Of a stretch of DNA of 64,000 bases, positions 26,673-35,263 are shown piece after piece. Origin of the DNA: CAZBWS01 sp964495705. GTDB taxonomy: Bacteria; Pseudomonadota; Gammaproteobacteria; HTCC5015. Where the stretch lies: positions 1 to 64,000 of the forward strand of contig CAZBWS010000006.1 of the NCBI GenBank assembly GCA_964495705.1, written 5' to 3'. The notes below the pieces were generated by a model. That model worked only from the letters and a program-made list of their open reading frames with translations. It ran no database searches and was not told the origin of the DNA. The stretch's first letter is position 1, and every line of letters begins with the position of its first letter. The translations under genes were made by a program, and so were the position numbers.

Positions 26673-27218
26673 CTACCACATCAAATCATCAGGGATTTGG
26701 AACTCGGCATAGGGATCGTCCTCTTCAACTGCATCCGTAGTCGACTTCTCATTCAGCACAACTACATAATTTTTGTCGCGGATAGCGATCTTTTCTGCTA
26801 CAGGGAAAGGTACTACGTCGTAGCGCTCGTCAACTTTCACAATCGCTAAACGGCCAATGCCCAATAAGCGCTGAATTTCATCATTCACATTGATCTTTTT
26901 AATCGCCGTGCCATCTGTGAAATTATAAGCTACCTCGCAATCCTTGCGGTCAACTCTATTACTGTGCACCAGCTGTTTAATTTGCGCTATAACCGCCTTT
27001 TTCTCCGCTTCTGCTTTACGCTGGGCATTTAACTCGCGATCCTTTTGCGCTTTTTTTTCCCGTGCCTGCTTGGCCGCTACCGCCGCCTCATCTTCCGTCG
27101 CTTGAACTTGGTTCTTGCGCTGCATTTTTTCTTGCTTGGCTTTTTGTTTTTTATTCTTCTTCGCCGTTTTTTCGTCAGCTAGGCCCATGCCTAGCAGCTG
27201 GTCTTGTAAGGAAGCCAT
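26673..27218 (-). CDS. DUF2058 family protein (YaiL-like)
   Basis: This 181-aa, highly charged protein has an N-terminal MASLQDQLLGMGLADE and a long Lys/Gln/Glu-rich, coiled-coil-like stretch (about 17-85), followed by a compact domain with YNFTDGTAIKKI and RYDVVPF. This matches the YaiL/DUF2058 family, which has been described as nucleoprotein- or polysome-associated without a settled function. It forms a pair with ppiC. Confidence 0.85.
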   Translation of the reverse strand: MASLQDQLLGMGLADEKTAKKNKKQKAKQEKMQRKNQVQATEDEAAVAAKQAREKKAQKDRELNAQRKAEAEKKAVIAQIKQLVHSNRVDRKDCEVAYNFTDGTAIKKINVNDEIQRLLGIGRLAIVKVDERYDVVPFPVAEKIAIRDKNYVVVLNEKSTTDAVEEDDPYAEFQIPDDLMW

Positions 27219-27253
27219 GTCATTCTCTCATTCTTGAATAGGCTTATTATAGC

Positions 27254-28075
27254 TCAATCCGCACTCTCTCTCACCCGCATAAAACTGGCGAATTTAGGAA
27301 TACCTCGCTGACTGAGGCCGTAGTATTTATACGTAACCAAACCACCTATCCTAGGCGGATTTTCCCGCTGCGCATCCGTAAACCCTCCTCCTAGCTTGAA
27401 CTGTTTACCGCTGGGCATTTCAACTAACAAAGCCCCTAGGCGACCGAGGTGTTTACCCTTGCCCGGCAAGTGGGCCATCACTACCGCCTCTGCATCATAA
27501 TATTTTTTTAGCTTTAATAAATTTTCACTGCGCCCTGTGGCGTAGAGCGCATCCGCATAATGCAGCATCAAGCCTTCTCCACCCCCAGCTACTACCCTGT
27601 CTAACTCATCTTCCAATGCAGATAAGCTGAAAAGTCTTTGCTGCGGTATTAGTTTTAGATAATCCGAGCTCTGGGCGAGCAATTTTAGGGATGCTAAACG
27701 GGAGGTAAATGTCCCTTGTGCTTGCGGCAGCTCAAATAACATATAGCGTACTCGACGCCATTCTTTGTCCAAGGGGCGATGCTTGGTGACTGTACTAACA
27801 GTATCTTCAAAAGCACCGCGAGCAATCCATAGCTCACCGTCTAATTTTTCCTGTGGAAAATCTTTAGTAAACCACTGGGGCGTTTGAATAATATGCCCGC
27901 CGCGAGAGTGCAGTGCTTCACCATCCCAATACGCGCGAACACCATCCAGCTTCTCACTGACCCAATAATCAGTAATCGCAATGTCATCGGTATAGGTTTT
28001 TGCCAGCAGTAAGGCAGGAGGCTCTGCCAACACAGGCAAGCTTAATAACAATAAATACCATGAAATCCATTTCAC
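27254..28075 (-). CDS. Periplasmic ATP-dependent DNA ligase (LigE type)
   Basis: This 273-aa protein has a signal peptide (MKWISWYLLLLSLPVLAEP), then the minimal adenylation domain with EKLDGVRAYWDG (nucleophile K42), DGELW, a GEGLMLHY motif, LLKLKKYYDAEAVV, and a short OB domain ending VTYKYYG. Such compact ligases with leader peptides are known as Lig E and occur in many naturally competent bacteria, where they may seal imported DNA. That fits the abundance of a short dispersed motif in this genome. It is the last gene of a run with GNAT and GST genes. Confidence 0.9.
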   Translation of the reverse strand: MKWISWYLLLLSLPVLAEPPALLLAKTYTDDIAITDYWVSEKLDGVRAYWDGEALHSRGGHIIQTPQWFTKDFPQEKLDGELWIARGAFEDTVSTVTKHRPLDKEWRRVRYMLFELPQAQGTFTSRLASLKLLAQSSDYLKLIPQQRLFSLSALEDELDRVVAGGGEGLMLHYADALYATGRSENLLKLKKYYDAEAVVMAHLPGKGKHLGRLGALLVEMPSGKQFKLGGGFTDAQRENPPRIGGLVTYKYYGLSQRGIPKFASFMRVRESAD

Positions 28076-28093
28076 CTTGATACCCGCTTTAAT

Positions 28094-28348
28094 TTAGCGC
28101 TTCAGTCTCCTTAAACGCAGGCTTACATAACTACAACTGGCTTGTATTGCCAGCTCATTTTCATCTGCCCAAGCAATCGCGGCATTCACTAATTCAGCGG
28201 CAACACCGTGGCCGCGAAAGGCGTCCGGTACAAAAGTGTGATTGAAATCTATGCTTTTTTTGTCAACGTAGCGATAGGTGATTTTCGCTTCATGGCCATC
28301 TAGCTGTGCCACAAATCGCTGTTGCTCGGCTTGGTGTTGAATATTCAT
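28094..28348 (-). CDS. Small GNAT-type acetyltransferase
   Basis: This 84-aa protein belongs to the short GNAT group (YjdJ-like). VPDAFRGHGVAAELVNAAIAWA carries the R/Q-x-x-G-x-G/A acetyl-CoA motif, and SCSYV closes the fold. The substrate is unknown. It overlaps the upstream GST gene by 4 bp and precedes ligE by 18 bp. Confidence 0.82.
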   Translation of the reverse strand: MNIQHQAEQQRFVAQLDGHEAKITYRYVDKKSIDFNHTFVPDAFRGHGVAAELVNAAIAWADENELAIQASCSYVSLRLRRLKR

Positions 28349-28986
28349 TCTGGAAATTCTAGTTGCTCATCGCCGTTTTGCCAAGGAGGGTACTTCTGCA
28401 TCACGGATTCAAACAATGCGCAATCCAACCAATATTGCAGCCAGCGCTGGGTATGCGGATAGGTTGTACAGCTGTCAAACCAGGCCTTATTCACAAAGGC
28501 GAACTGGCGTACAAAGGGAAAAACCCCCATATCGGCAACCGTCATGGCAGCGCCCAAGATATACGAGTGTTGTGCTAGTGCGGACTCTAGTTTGACCAAA
28601 AACTGCTCCCCCTGTTCACGGTAATAGGCTTCGCTATATTCAGGAAAGCGATCGGCATATTTATAGCGATCTAACCAATGCTTAAACTCACCATCGCATT
28701 CATCTAACCACGAAACCGCCTTGTTCGTCTGGATGCTATCAGGGTCATTGTGTGCCAAGGCCCAGTCCATCACCTCGCGGCTTTCTTCAATGACGCTGTC
28801 ACCCGCTCGCACCAACACGGGAACAGTGCCCTTGGGAGAAGCCGCGAGCATCTGCTCGGGCTTGTTCTTTAACACAATCTCGCGCAGCTCAACTTTTAAA
28901 GGCTTTTCTGGCCTATCCGCATAGACAATCGCCATTCGTGTGCGAATCGCATAGGGACAGCGGCGAAATGAATAGAGGATATTAAT
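28345..28986 (-). CDS. Glutathione S-transferase-like protein with a probable non-canonical start
   Basis: The first ATG in frame is at 28935, but the 17 codons before it read INILYSFRRCPYAIRTR, the usual beginning of this GST class including the CPYA active-site motif. The only possible initiators upstream of a TGA are ATT at 28986 and ATC at 28980. ATT overlaps the TAA of the preceding gene (ATTAA), which suggests re-initiation by coupled ribosomes. From ATT the protein is 213 aa, normal for the family; from the ATG it would lack the catalytic strand. The GST C-terminal domain is complete. Confidence 0.75.
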   Translation of the reverse strand: MNILYSFRRCPYAIRTRMAIVYADRPEKPLKVELREIVLKNKPEQMLAASPKGTVPVLVRAGDSVIEESREVMDWALAHNDPDSIQTNKAVSWLDECDGEFKHWLDRYKYADRFPEYSEAYYREQGEQFLVKLESALAQHSYILGAAMTVADMGVFPFVRQFAFVNKAWFDSCTTYPHTQRWLQYWLDCALFESVMQKYPPWQNGDEQLEFPE

Positions 28987-29167
28987 GTGCTTTCACCTTC
29001 TCTTTACCGCAGCGCTCGCAACGATAAATCGTCACCAACTTCCCCTGTTTGCTGTCAAACTGCTTATCCTTACACACTTTCCATTTATGGTGATTATTCA
29101 AGCACAGCGTTTTGCCTTTGTGTTTATCCGACAGCTTGGTTTTTTTGAAAGGCAACACATCGCCCAT
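28982..29167 (-). CDS. Small zinc-ribbon-like protein
   Basis: This 61-aa basic protein has a C-terminal YRCERCGKEK (C-x-x-C) and an earlier TLCLNNHHKWKVCKDK, which together could bind one zinc ion. No function is known to me. The start overlaps the upstream GST stop by one base (TAATG) and its stop overlaps the next GST start, so it is embedded in the operon and is very likely real despite its size. Confidence 0.75.
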   Translation of the reverse strand: MGDVLPFKKTKLSDKHKGKTLCLNNHHKWKVCKDKQFDSKQGKLVTIYRCERCGKEKVKAH

Positions 29168-29895
29168 TAGCGGTATTCTCTATAGTGTTTATGGGCAAAT
29201 TGTAGCTTATCCGCATTCTTATGTATCATTTCTTGCAAGCTAGCCGGCAGCTCTTTCGGCCAATCTAAACCATAACTGTCAGGCATTAGCAGGGGAGCCA
29301 GTAATGCAGCGGCCGTCAAATCGGCACTCGTAAACTGATCGCCGACTAAATACTCCCTACCATTTAGGTGGGTATTTATTTTATCTAAGGCTGCTTCTAT
29401 ACGTCGCTGAGAGTCCTGGGCAGTTTGTTCGTTTATTTTCATCCAGCGACGCATCTTAGGCGCTAGCTTGGGGAAAAACACTTTAAAGAATAGCGGCGTC
29501 CACCACGCTGCGCCCTGAGTAAAAAGTGGAATCACAATATCAGGGCGGTCTAACAAGATGTGGTAGCAGAAACAGCGCACCGTCGGCCCCAGTTCTTTAT
29601 CGCAGAAGCGTTCCCACTCCTTCACCTCTGCCTGCAAGGCAGGGTCATTAGGCATTAAAGGGTTGTGTGGAAATTGTTGCTCTAAATAATCAATGATATC
29701 GGCAGAGTTTTGTATTGCGGTGCCTTCATGATCTAGCACCGGGACACTACTGCGCTTAGCCAGTTTAGTCATGGTTTTCACATGTAGCCCAGGCAATAGA
29801 TTTTTAGCCTGATAAGGAATTTCTTTATAGTCTAAAGCCCAACGAACTTTTTCACAAAAGTGAGAGATGGGGAACTGATAGAGCGTGACTGACAT
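29167..29895 (-). CDS. Glutathione S-transferase family protein
   Basis: The ATG at 29895 (MSVTLYQFPISHFCEKVRWAL) is preferred over the frame opening at 29946, since the GST thioredoxin fold begins there and AAAGGT precedes it. The 242-aa protein has an N-terminal domain with SHFCEKVRWALD, the SSVPVLDHEG cis-Pro strand, NSADIIDYLE, and a C-terminal helical domain with FTSADLTAAALLAPL. It is the first gene of an operon that ends with ligE. The substrate is unknown. Confidence 0.87.
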   Translation of the reverse strand: MSVTLYQFPISHFCEKVRWALDYKEIPYQAKNLLPGLHVKTMTKLAKRSSVPVLDHEGTAIQNSADIIDYLEQQFPHNPLMPNDPALQAEVKEWERFCDKELGPTVRCFCYHILLDRPDIVIPLFTQGAAWWTPLFFKVFFPKLAPKMRRWMKINEQTAQDSQRRIEAALDKINTHLNGREYLVGDQFTSADLTAAALLAPLLMPDSYGLDWPKELPASLQEMIHKNADKLQFAHKHYREYR

Positions 29896-30029
29896 AGGTG
29901 AACCTTTCATTAGTATTTGCACCAGTCTAAGCAGCTCTCCTCTCAAGCACCAGCACCTGTCCGCAAATCTCTCCCTATTGCGCCTATTACAACAAACAAC
30001 TGTAGCCCTAAAGCCGTTATAATTACAAA

Positions 30030-30455
30030 ATGACTAATACCAAACTCAACTGCCCAGCCTGCCAAGCCACTAATAAAATCCCCAGCGAGCGCCTAAGCGA
30101 CAAGCCCAAGTGCGGCAAGTGTAAAAAGCCCTTATTCTCTGGCCGCGCCATGACCTTAACTGGGCAAAACCTAAACGCCACCTTAGTGAATAATGATATT
30201 CCCGTTATTGTCGACTGCTGGGCGCCCTGGTGTGGCCCTTGTAAAAGCTTTTCTCCCACTTTCGAGAAAGCCGCAAAAGAGCTAGAGCCCCATTTTCGCC
30301 TAGCCAAACTGAATACCGAAAAGGAACAGCGCGTCGCGCAAAAATGGAATATCCGCAGCATTCCTACACTGATCTTGCTAAAAAATGGTAAAGAAGTGAA
30401 GCGCAGCTCAGGGGCAATGAACCTTGCTCAACTTAAAGCTTGGGCAAACTCATAA
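30030..30455 (+). CDS. trxC: Thioredoxin 2
   Basis: This 141-aa protein has the TrxC-specific N-terminal zinc finger (C8, C11, C28, C31) and a thioredoxin domain with WCGPC at 67-71 and the cis-Pro segment RSIPTLILLKNG. It reduces disulfides in cytosolic proteins, and in enterobacteria it belongs to the oxidative stress response. It is divergent from the GST operon, which also fits redox stress. Confidence 0.95.
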   Translation: MTNTKLNCPACQATNKIPSERLSDKPKCGKCKKPLFSGRAMTLTGQNLNATLVNNDIPVIVDCWAPWCGPCKSFSPTFEKAAKELEPHFRLAKLNTEKEQRVAQKWNIRSIPTLILLKNGKEVKRSSGAMNLAQLKAWANS

Positions 30456-30554
30456 AACAGAGGCCTAGGCCTCCTTCTGTCCAATGCATTTCCCATGGCG
30501 AGAGATTTGACACTGGGCTATAGTTGCAATATCGAAATAATACGGAAACCTTCC

Positions 30555-31778
30555 ATGCCTCAGTTTGATCTTATCGTGTTTGGCGCTACTAGCTTTGTTG
30601 GCGAAATTCTCTGCCAGTACCTTGTAAAAGAATACGGCGTTGATGGCGACGTTAAATGGGCCGCCGCTGGCCGCTCTCAAAGCAAGCTCGAAAAGCTTCG
30701 CGCCAGCCTAGGCAAAACTGCAGAGCAATTAACCCTGCTCACTGCAGACGCCGCAGACGAGGTGGCGCTGAAGACACTGTGCGACCAAACCAAGGTCATT
30801 ATCTCTACCGTCGGCCCCTATGCTCTCTACGGCGAGCCATTGGTTAAGGTTTGTGTAGAAACGGGCACAGACTACTGCGACCTCACAGGTGAAGTGCAGT
30901 GGGTTAAACGCATGATCACTCGCTATCAAGGCCAGGCCCAGGAAAGTGGCGCACGCATCGTACACTGCTGCGGCTTTGACTCCATACCTTCTGATATGGG
31001 TGTCTGGCATTTGCAACAACAAGCTCAACAGCAGTTTGGTGCAGCCGCTACCGATATCCGCATGCGCGTAAAAGCCATGCGCGGCGCAGCCTCTGGCGGC
31101 ACCATCGCCAGCATGATCAACATCACCAAAGAAGCCGCGAAGAGCAAAGAGCTACGCAAGGAACTGGCCAACCCCTATTCCATCTGCCCCGCTAACCACA
31201 GCTTCAAAGGCCGCCAACGCAATGTCACCGCACCTGAATTTGATAAAGAGTCAAACCAATGGGCGGGGCCTTTTATTATGGCAGGTATCAACACCCGTGT
31301 AGTACACCGCAGTAATGCCCTAAGCGGCAACGCCTATGGCGACAAATTCCTGTATGACGAGTCCGTGCTCATGGGCAAAGGGGCTAAAGGCCGCATGACT
31401 GCAGGCGGCTTTGTCCTTGGCATAGGCGTATTCTTAGCCGGTGCCGCCATCAAGCCTACCCGCTGGGTGATGGAAAACTACATGCTGCCCAAACCCGGCG
31501 AAGGCCCAAGCCCAAAGGCACAGGAAAAAGGCTTCTATGACATTCGCTTTATCGGCGAAACTGAAAAAGGTGATATTATAAAAACCAAAGTCACTGGCGA
31601 CCGCGACCCAGGGTATGGCTCTACCTCTAAAATGCTAGCACAGGCAGGATTGAGCTTGGCCTTTGATGTGTCTAACGAAGAGAAAGGCGGTGGTTTTTGG
31701 ACGACGGCTACGGTGTTTGATCAGCGCTTTGTGGATCGGTTGACGAGTAAGGCTGGGATAGGGTTTGAGGTGCTTTAA
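30555..31778 (+). CDS. Saccharopine-dehydrogenase-like reductase (trans-acting enoyl-reductase type)
   Basis: The ATG at 30555 (MPQFDLIVFGATSFVG) is the natural start; 20 extra codons are open upstream. The 407-aa protein has an N-terminal Rossmann motif GATSFVGEIL and the family segments TVGPYALYGEPLV, TDYCDLTGE and CCGFDSIPSDMG. Members include the Mycobacterium trans-acting enoyl reductase that acts on lipid chains, so a reductive step in lipid metabolism is possible. It is bracketed by trxC and by a motif copy at 31798. Confidence 0.82.
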   Translation: MPQFDLIVFGATSFVGEILCQYLVKEYGVDGDVKWAAAGRSQSKLEKLRASLGKTAEQLTLLTADAADEVALKTLCDQTKVIISTVGPYALYGEPLVKVCVETGTDYCDLTGEVQWVKRMITRYQGQAQESGARIVHCCGFDSIPSDMGVWHLQQQAQQQFGAAATDIRMRVKAMRGAASGGTIASMINITKEAAKSKELRKELANPYSICPANHSFKGRQRNVTAPEFDKESNQWAGPFIMAGINTRVVHRSNALSGNAYGDKFLYDESVLMGKGAKGRMTAGGFVLGIGVFLAGAAIKPTRWVMENYMLPKPGEGPSPKAQEKGFYDIRFIGETEKGDIIKTKVTGDRDPGYGSTSKMLAQAGLSLAFDVSNEEKGGGFWTTATVFDQRFVDRLTSKAGIGFEVL

Positions 31779-31797
31779 TAGCACTTCAACCTAATTG

Positions 31798-31933
31798 ATG
31801 CGGATAGGCAGAATCGCCCTATGGGCTGGAGAAGGCACCCCCACCCAGAAAGGCCAGTATGACGAAAGATAAAGAGGTTACTCGCTTTAAAAAGAAGCTA
31901 GAGTGGTTTGGTTGTACTTGGGCAGTACAGTAA
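31798..31933 (+). other. Intergenic stretch with a motif copy and a possible 24-codon ORF
   Basis: ATGCGGATAGGCA lies at 31798-31810. An ATG at 31859, preceded by AGAAAGG, opens 24 codons (MTKDKEVTRFKKKLEWF...) ending at TAA 31933. It could be a micro-protein or the remnant of a longer gene; there is no independent support. Confidence 0.35.
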
Positions 31934-31944
31934 GAACGTTGCCC

Positions 31945-33930
31945 CTACCTCTCCAACAACAAATTCCCCACTGAATCCACGGCCATAGTCCATCCCTTAT
32001 CAACCCACGTAGTCGCCACTTTTTCAATGACAATCACTGGGCCAGACAAACGAACACCTGCGAGTAATTGATCTCGCTGATAACAGGCTACTTCGCCATG
32101 GCCATCAACAATACTGGTTCCGATTAAGGCCTGCGCAAGGCCTTCCTTTACACTCCCCGCTTCACCCAGAGATGGCAGCGGTAGCTCTGGCTCTGCTCCC
32201 GTGAGCAGTACGCGAATGTTCACCAGCTCAACATCAATCGTCATTTGATGCCCAAACTGCTGCTGATGTTGTGCATGAAAGTGTTCGATTGCAACGTCAA
32301 TATCGCCCTGCCATTGAATAGACAAGCTAGATGACTGGCCTTGGTAGCGTAAGTCCAAGCTATACAGTGCATGCAGTGCTTGGCTCATGCCCTCTTTAGC
32401 TAACTCTTCTAACAGTGACTGATACATTGCCTGAAGCTGCTGTTGCAGGGCATCCGCATTCATGGTTTTCATCAAGACATTCAATGTACGAGAGCGGTCT
32501 CTACGCACAGGGGCAACCAGCATCCCCAAAGCGGAGAGAACGCCGCCATGCACAGGCACTAACGCTTTACGCATATTCATTAGTTCTGCTAGGGCACAAA
32601 CGTGCAGGCCGCCCGCGCCGCCAAAACAGGTGAGTGTATAGTCGTTCACATCTACGCCGCGCTCCACTGAAATCACCCGCAAAGCTCTAGCCATATGCTC
32701 GTTGGCTAAACGCACTACGCCCTCTGCTGCCTGCATTTCATCTAAGCCTAGCTCACCCCCTAACTGACCTAATGCCTGCTTAGCGGTATTGATCTGCAAG
32801 CGTAACTCACCACCTAATGCGGATAGGCTGGGAAGGCGGCCTAAGACCACATTGGCATCGGTAACTGTGGCTTGACTGCCGCCCTGGCCATAACAGGCAG
32901 GGCCAGGCATGGCGCCAGCAGACGCGGGGCCTACTTGCAACAAGCCGCCAGGGTCACAACAGGCCAGTGAGCCGCCACCTGCGCCGATGGTATGCATATC
33001 CACCATCGGTACGGCGATGGGATAACGTCCCATACGCCCCTCGCAAGTCAGGTTCAGCTGCTTATCAATCAGTGCTACATCGGTAGAAGTCCCTCCCATA
33101 TCAAAAGTTAGCAACTTTTCTATGCCTGCTTGCCTCGCTATGTAGCGCGCGCCCATCAAACCGCCCGCGGGGCCAGACAACAACAAACGCACCGCGTGTT
33201 GTGCGGCAGCGGCAACAGAAATAGTCCCGCCATTGCTCTGCATAACACTGATAGACGCGGGGGCTAAGGCGACTTGTAAACGCTGTAGATAGCCCTGCAT
33301 TAAGGGCCCAACACTGGCATTGATCCAGGTTGCGATACCGCGCTCGTACTCTTTATATTCTGCCAATACATTAGAAGAACGGCTAATAAATAAAGGTAAG
33401 CCTTCCAAGGCTTGATCGATGGCTAACTCATGCTGGTCGTCTAAATAGGAGAATAATAAATTAATTGCCACGGCCTCGGCCCCGCTATTGCGGATAGCCT
33501 CAACGAGTCGTTCCAATTCGGTTGTATTCAATGCCTGCAATACGGTGCCATCCGCTGCCGTGCGCACAGCTAATTCAAAACACAGCTCTGGGGGCACGGG
33601 CGGCGGCACCGGAACAGGGTTTAAATTATACAATTCGGCACGGTTTTGCCGGCCTATCGTCAACACATCCTTCAAGCCCTGGTTCGCCACATAGGCCACC
33701 GATACACCCTTGCCCTCTAACACGGCATTGGTCGCCACGGTAGAGCCATGCACCACTTTGAGTTGCTGAAGATCCAGGCCCAACTCTTTTACGCCCTGCA
33801 CAATCGCCTGTTCTGGTGCTGCTGGTGTAGAAAGCACTTTGTGAATACGCACCGTGCCTGTATTGAGGTCAAGGGCAACGAAGTCGGTAAAAGTCCCGCC
33901 GGTATCAACGCCGAGTAATGTGTCACGCAT
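31945..33930 (-). CDS. Hydantoinase A / 5-oxoprolinase-type protein
   Basis: The start at ATG 33930 (MRDTLLGVDTGGTFTD) is chosen because the 70 upstream codons from 34140 are antisense to mutM. The 661-aa protein has the ASKHA phosphate motifs DTGGTFTDF (9-17) and LLTFDMGGTSTDV, plus HTIGAGGGSLA and ERGVDVNDYTLTCFGGAGG. HyuA proteins act with HyuB on cyclic amides such as hydantoins or 5-oxoproline using ATP. No hyuB lies next to it, and the flanking genes are unrelated, so its partner is elsewhere or it acts alone. Confidence 0.86.
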   Translation of the reverse strand: MRDTLLGVDTGGTFTDFVALDLNTGTVRIHKVLSTPAAPEQAIVQGVKELGLDLQQLKVVHGSTVATNAVLEGKGVSVAYVANQGLKDVLTIGRQNRAELYNLNPVPVPPPVPPELCFELAVRTAADGTVLQALNTTELERLVEAIRNSGAEAVAINLLFSYLDDQHELAIDQALEGLPLFISRSSNVLAEYKEYERGIATWINASVGPLMQGYLQRLQVALAPASISVMQSNGGTISVAAAAQHAVRLLLSGPAGGLMGARYIARQAGIEKLLTFDMGGTSTDVALIDKQLNLTCEGRMGRYPIAVPMVDMHTIGAGGGSLACCDPGGLLQVGPASAGAMPGPACYGQGGSQATVTDANVVLGRLPSLSALGGELRLQINTAKQALGQLGGELGLDEMQAAEGVVRLANEHMARALRVISVERGVDVNDYTLTCFGGAGGLHVCALAELMNMRKALVPVHGGVLSALGMLVAPVRRDRSRTLNVLMKTMNADALQQQLQAMYQSLLEELAKEGMSQALHALYSLDLRYQGQSSSLSIQWQGDIDVAIEHFHAQHQQQFGHQMTIDVELVNIRVLLTGAEPELPLPSLGEAGSVKEGLAQALIGTSIVDGHGEVACYQRDQLLAGVRLSGPVIVIEKVATTWVDKGWTMAVDSVGNLLLER

Positions 33931-33982
33931 AAGCTTAACCTGATATAGAATAGACGCATTATAGAATGAAATACGACACGAT

Positions 33983-34798
33983 ATGCCTGAATTACCCGAA
34001 GTAGAAACCACTCGCCGCGGCCTAGCGCCCCATATAGAGGGCAGCAAGGTCACCCAGGTTGTCGTGCGCCAGCCCAGCCTTCGCTGGCCTGTGCCCGATA
34101 ACCTGGAAGCCCAACTAAAGGGGCGTGTTATCCAATCCATTCAACGCCGTGGAAAGTATCTATTATTTCAAAACACCCAAGGCACATTAATTGGCCACTT
34201 AGGTATGTCTGGGAGTATGCGAATATGCTCTGGGGACAGCGAAATTAAGAAGCACGACCATGTTGATATTGTCATGGCCAATGGCAACACGCTGCGCTAC
34301 CACGACCCGCGCCGCTTTGGCTTCCTGTTATGGACAGAAAATGATCCACTGCAGCACAAAATGCTAAGCAAGCTAGGGCCGGAGCCTCTGAGTGAATCAT
34401 TCACGGGCAAACGACTGCATCAGCTGAGCCGCAAACGTAAAGTGCCTGTGAAAAACTTCATCATGGACTCGCATACCGTCGTCGGTGTTGGCAATATCTA
34501 TGCTAGTGAATCACTATTTACTGCTGGCATACGCCCAACACGACCTGCAGGCAAAGTCAGCTTAGCCGATTATGAGCGCCTTGCAGAAATTATCCGCATT
34601 GTACTCGCGCGCTCTATTGAACAAGGTGGAACAACGTTAAAAGACTTTGTGAATAGTGATGGCCAGCCCGGTTATTTTGCCCAGCAGCTCAAAGTTTATG
34701 GGAGAACAGGCCAGCCATGCCCTGATTGTAAAGCCCAGATTAAGAGTAAGGTAATTGGTCAGCGCAACAGCTTTTACTGTCCTAATTGTCAGAAATAA
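33983..34798 (+). CDS. mutM: Formamidopyrimidine-DNA glycosylase
   Basis: This 271-aa enzyme starts MPELPEVE, giving the catalytic P2 and E3 after Met removal, with K58 as the conserved lysine. The H2TH region VGVGNIYASESLF and the zinc finger CPDC...FYCPNC at the C-terminus are complete. It removes 8-oxoguanine and formamidopyrimidines and cuts the abasic strand. It is divergent from the hydantoinase gene with only about 50 bp between them. Confidence 0.96.
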   Translation: MPELPEVETTRRGLAPHIEGSKVTQVVVRQPSLRWPVPDNLEAQLKGRVIQSIQRRGKYLLFQNTQGTLIGHLGMSGSMRICSGDSEIKKHDHVDIVMANGNTLRYHDPRRFGFLLWTENDPLQHKMLSKLGPEPLSESFTGKRLHQLSRKRKVPVKNFIMDSHTVVGVGNIYASESLFTAGIRPTRPAGKVSLADYERLAEIIRIVLARSIEQGGTTLKDFVNSDGQPGYFAQQLKVYGRTGQPCPDCKAQIKSKVIGQRNSFYCPNCQK

Positions 34799-34914
34799 AG
34801 CGGCTAAAGGGGCATTGATTAACCTGCGTAGCTGTCCTGTTTACAGCTATTGCGCCGTGTAAACTGTGCTTTGAATATGCTACTGTTCGGCCTTAAATAC
34901 CATCTGGAGTCCCT

Positions 34915-35259
34915 ATGTCTAATCAAGCCTATTTATCCTCACCTATGTCAGAAGAAACCGTTGCCACTATTACTAATAGTCTTGCATCGATCCGCAACAA
35001 TCCAACTGATAAAGCGAGTCGTACACTTTTCGTTGAAATGGTTAATACTATGACCGAGGAAGCGATGGAGTTTTATTTTTACGGACCTATGGACATTATT
35101 AAAGCAGGCACTATGACGCGGAAATTTGTCAGCATGGGTGTTAGTGGTAGCGTAAAAATGGTCAACAGTATGGGCAAAAAAGCAGTAGGTTCTTTAGATG
35201 AACAGCAAATGTTACAACTGTGTGAGTTCATCGAGTCATTAATACACCAAAAAGGTTAA
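34915..35259 (+). CDS. Hypothetical helical protein upstream of perM-like gene
   Basis: This 114-aa, Met-rich, mainly alpha-helical soluble protein belongs to no family I recognise. There is no signal peptide; a mildly hydrophobic, Gly/Ser-containing stretch runs near 80-100. It starts at ATG 34915 after CTGGAG and ends 4 bp before the AI-2E-type transporter, so the two are co-transcribed. Confidence 0.7.
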   Translation: MSNQAYLSSPMSEETVATITNSLASIRNNPTDKASRTLFVEMVNTMTEEAMEFYFYGPMDIIKAGTMTRKFVSMGVSGSVKMVNSMGKKAVGSLDEQQMLQLCEFIESLIHQKG

Positions 35260-35263
35260 TCCA

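Noticed and set aside
33930..34140. N-terminal extension of the hydantoinase A frame
   Set aside because: It runs antisense through the start of mutM; the family begins at MRDTLLGVDTGG.
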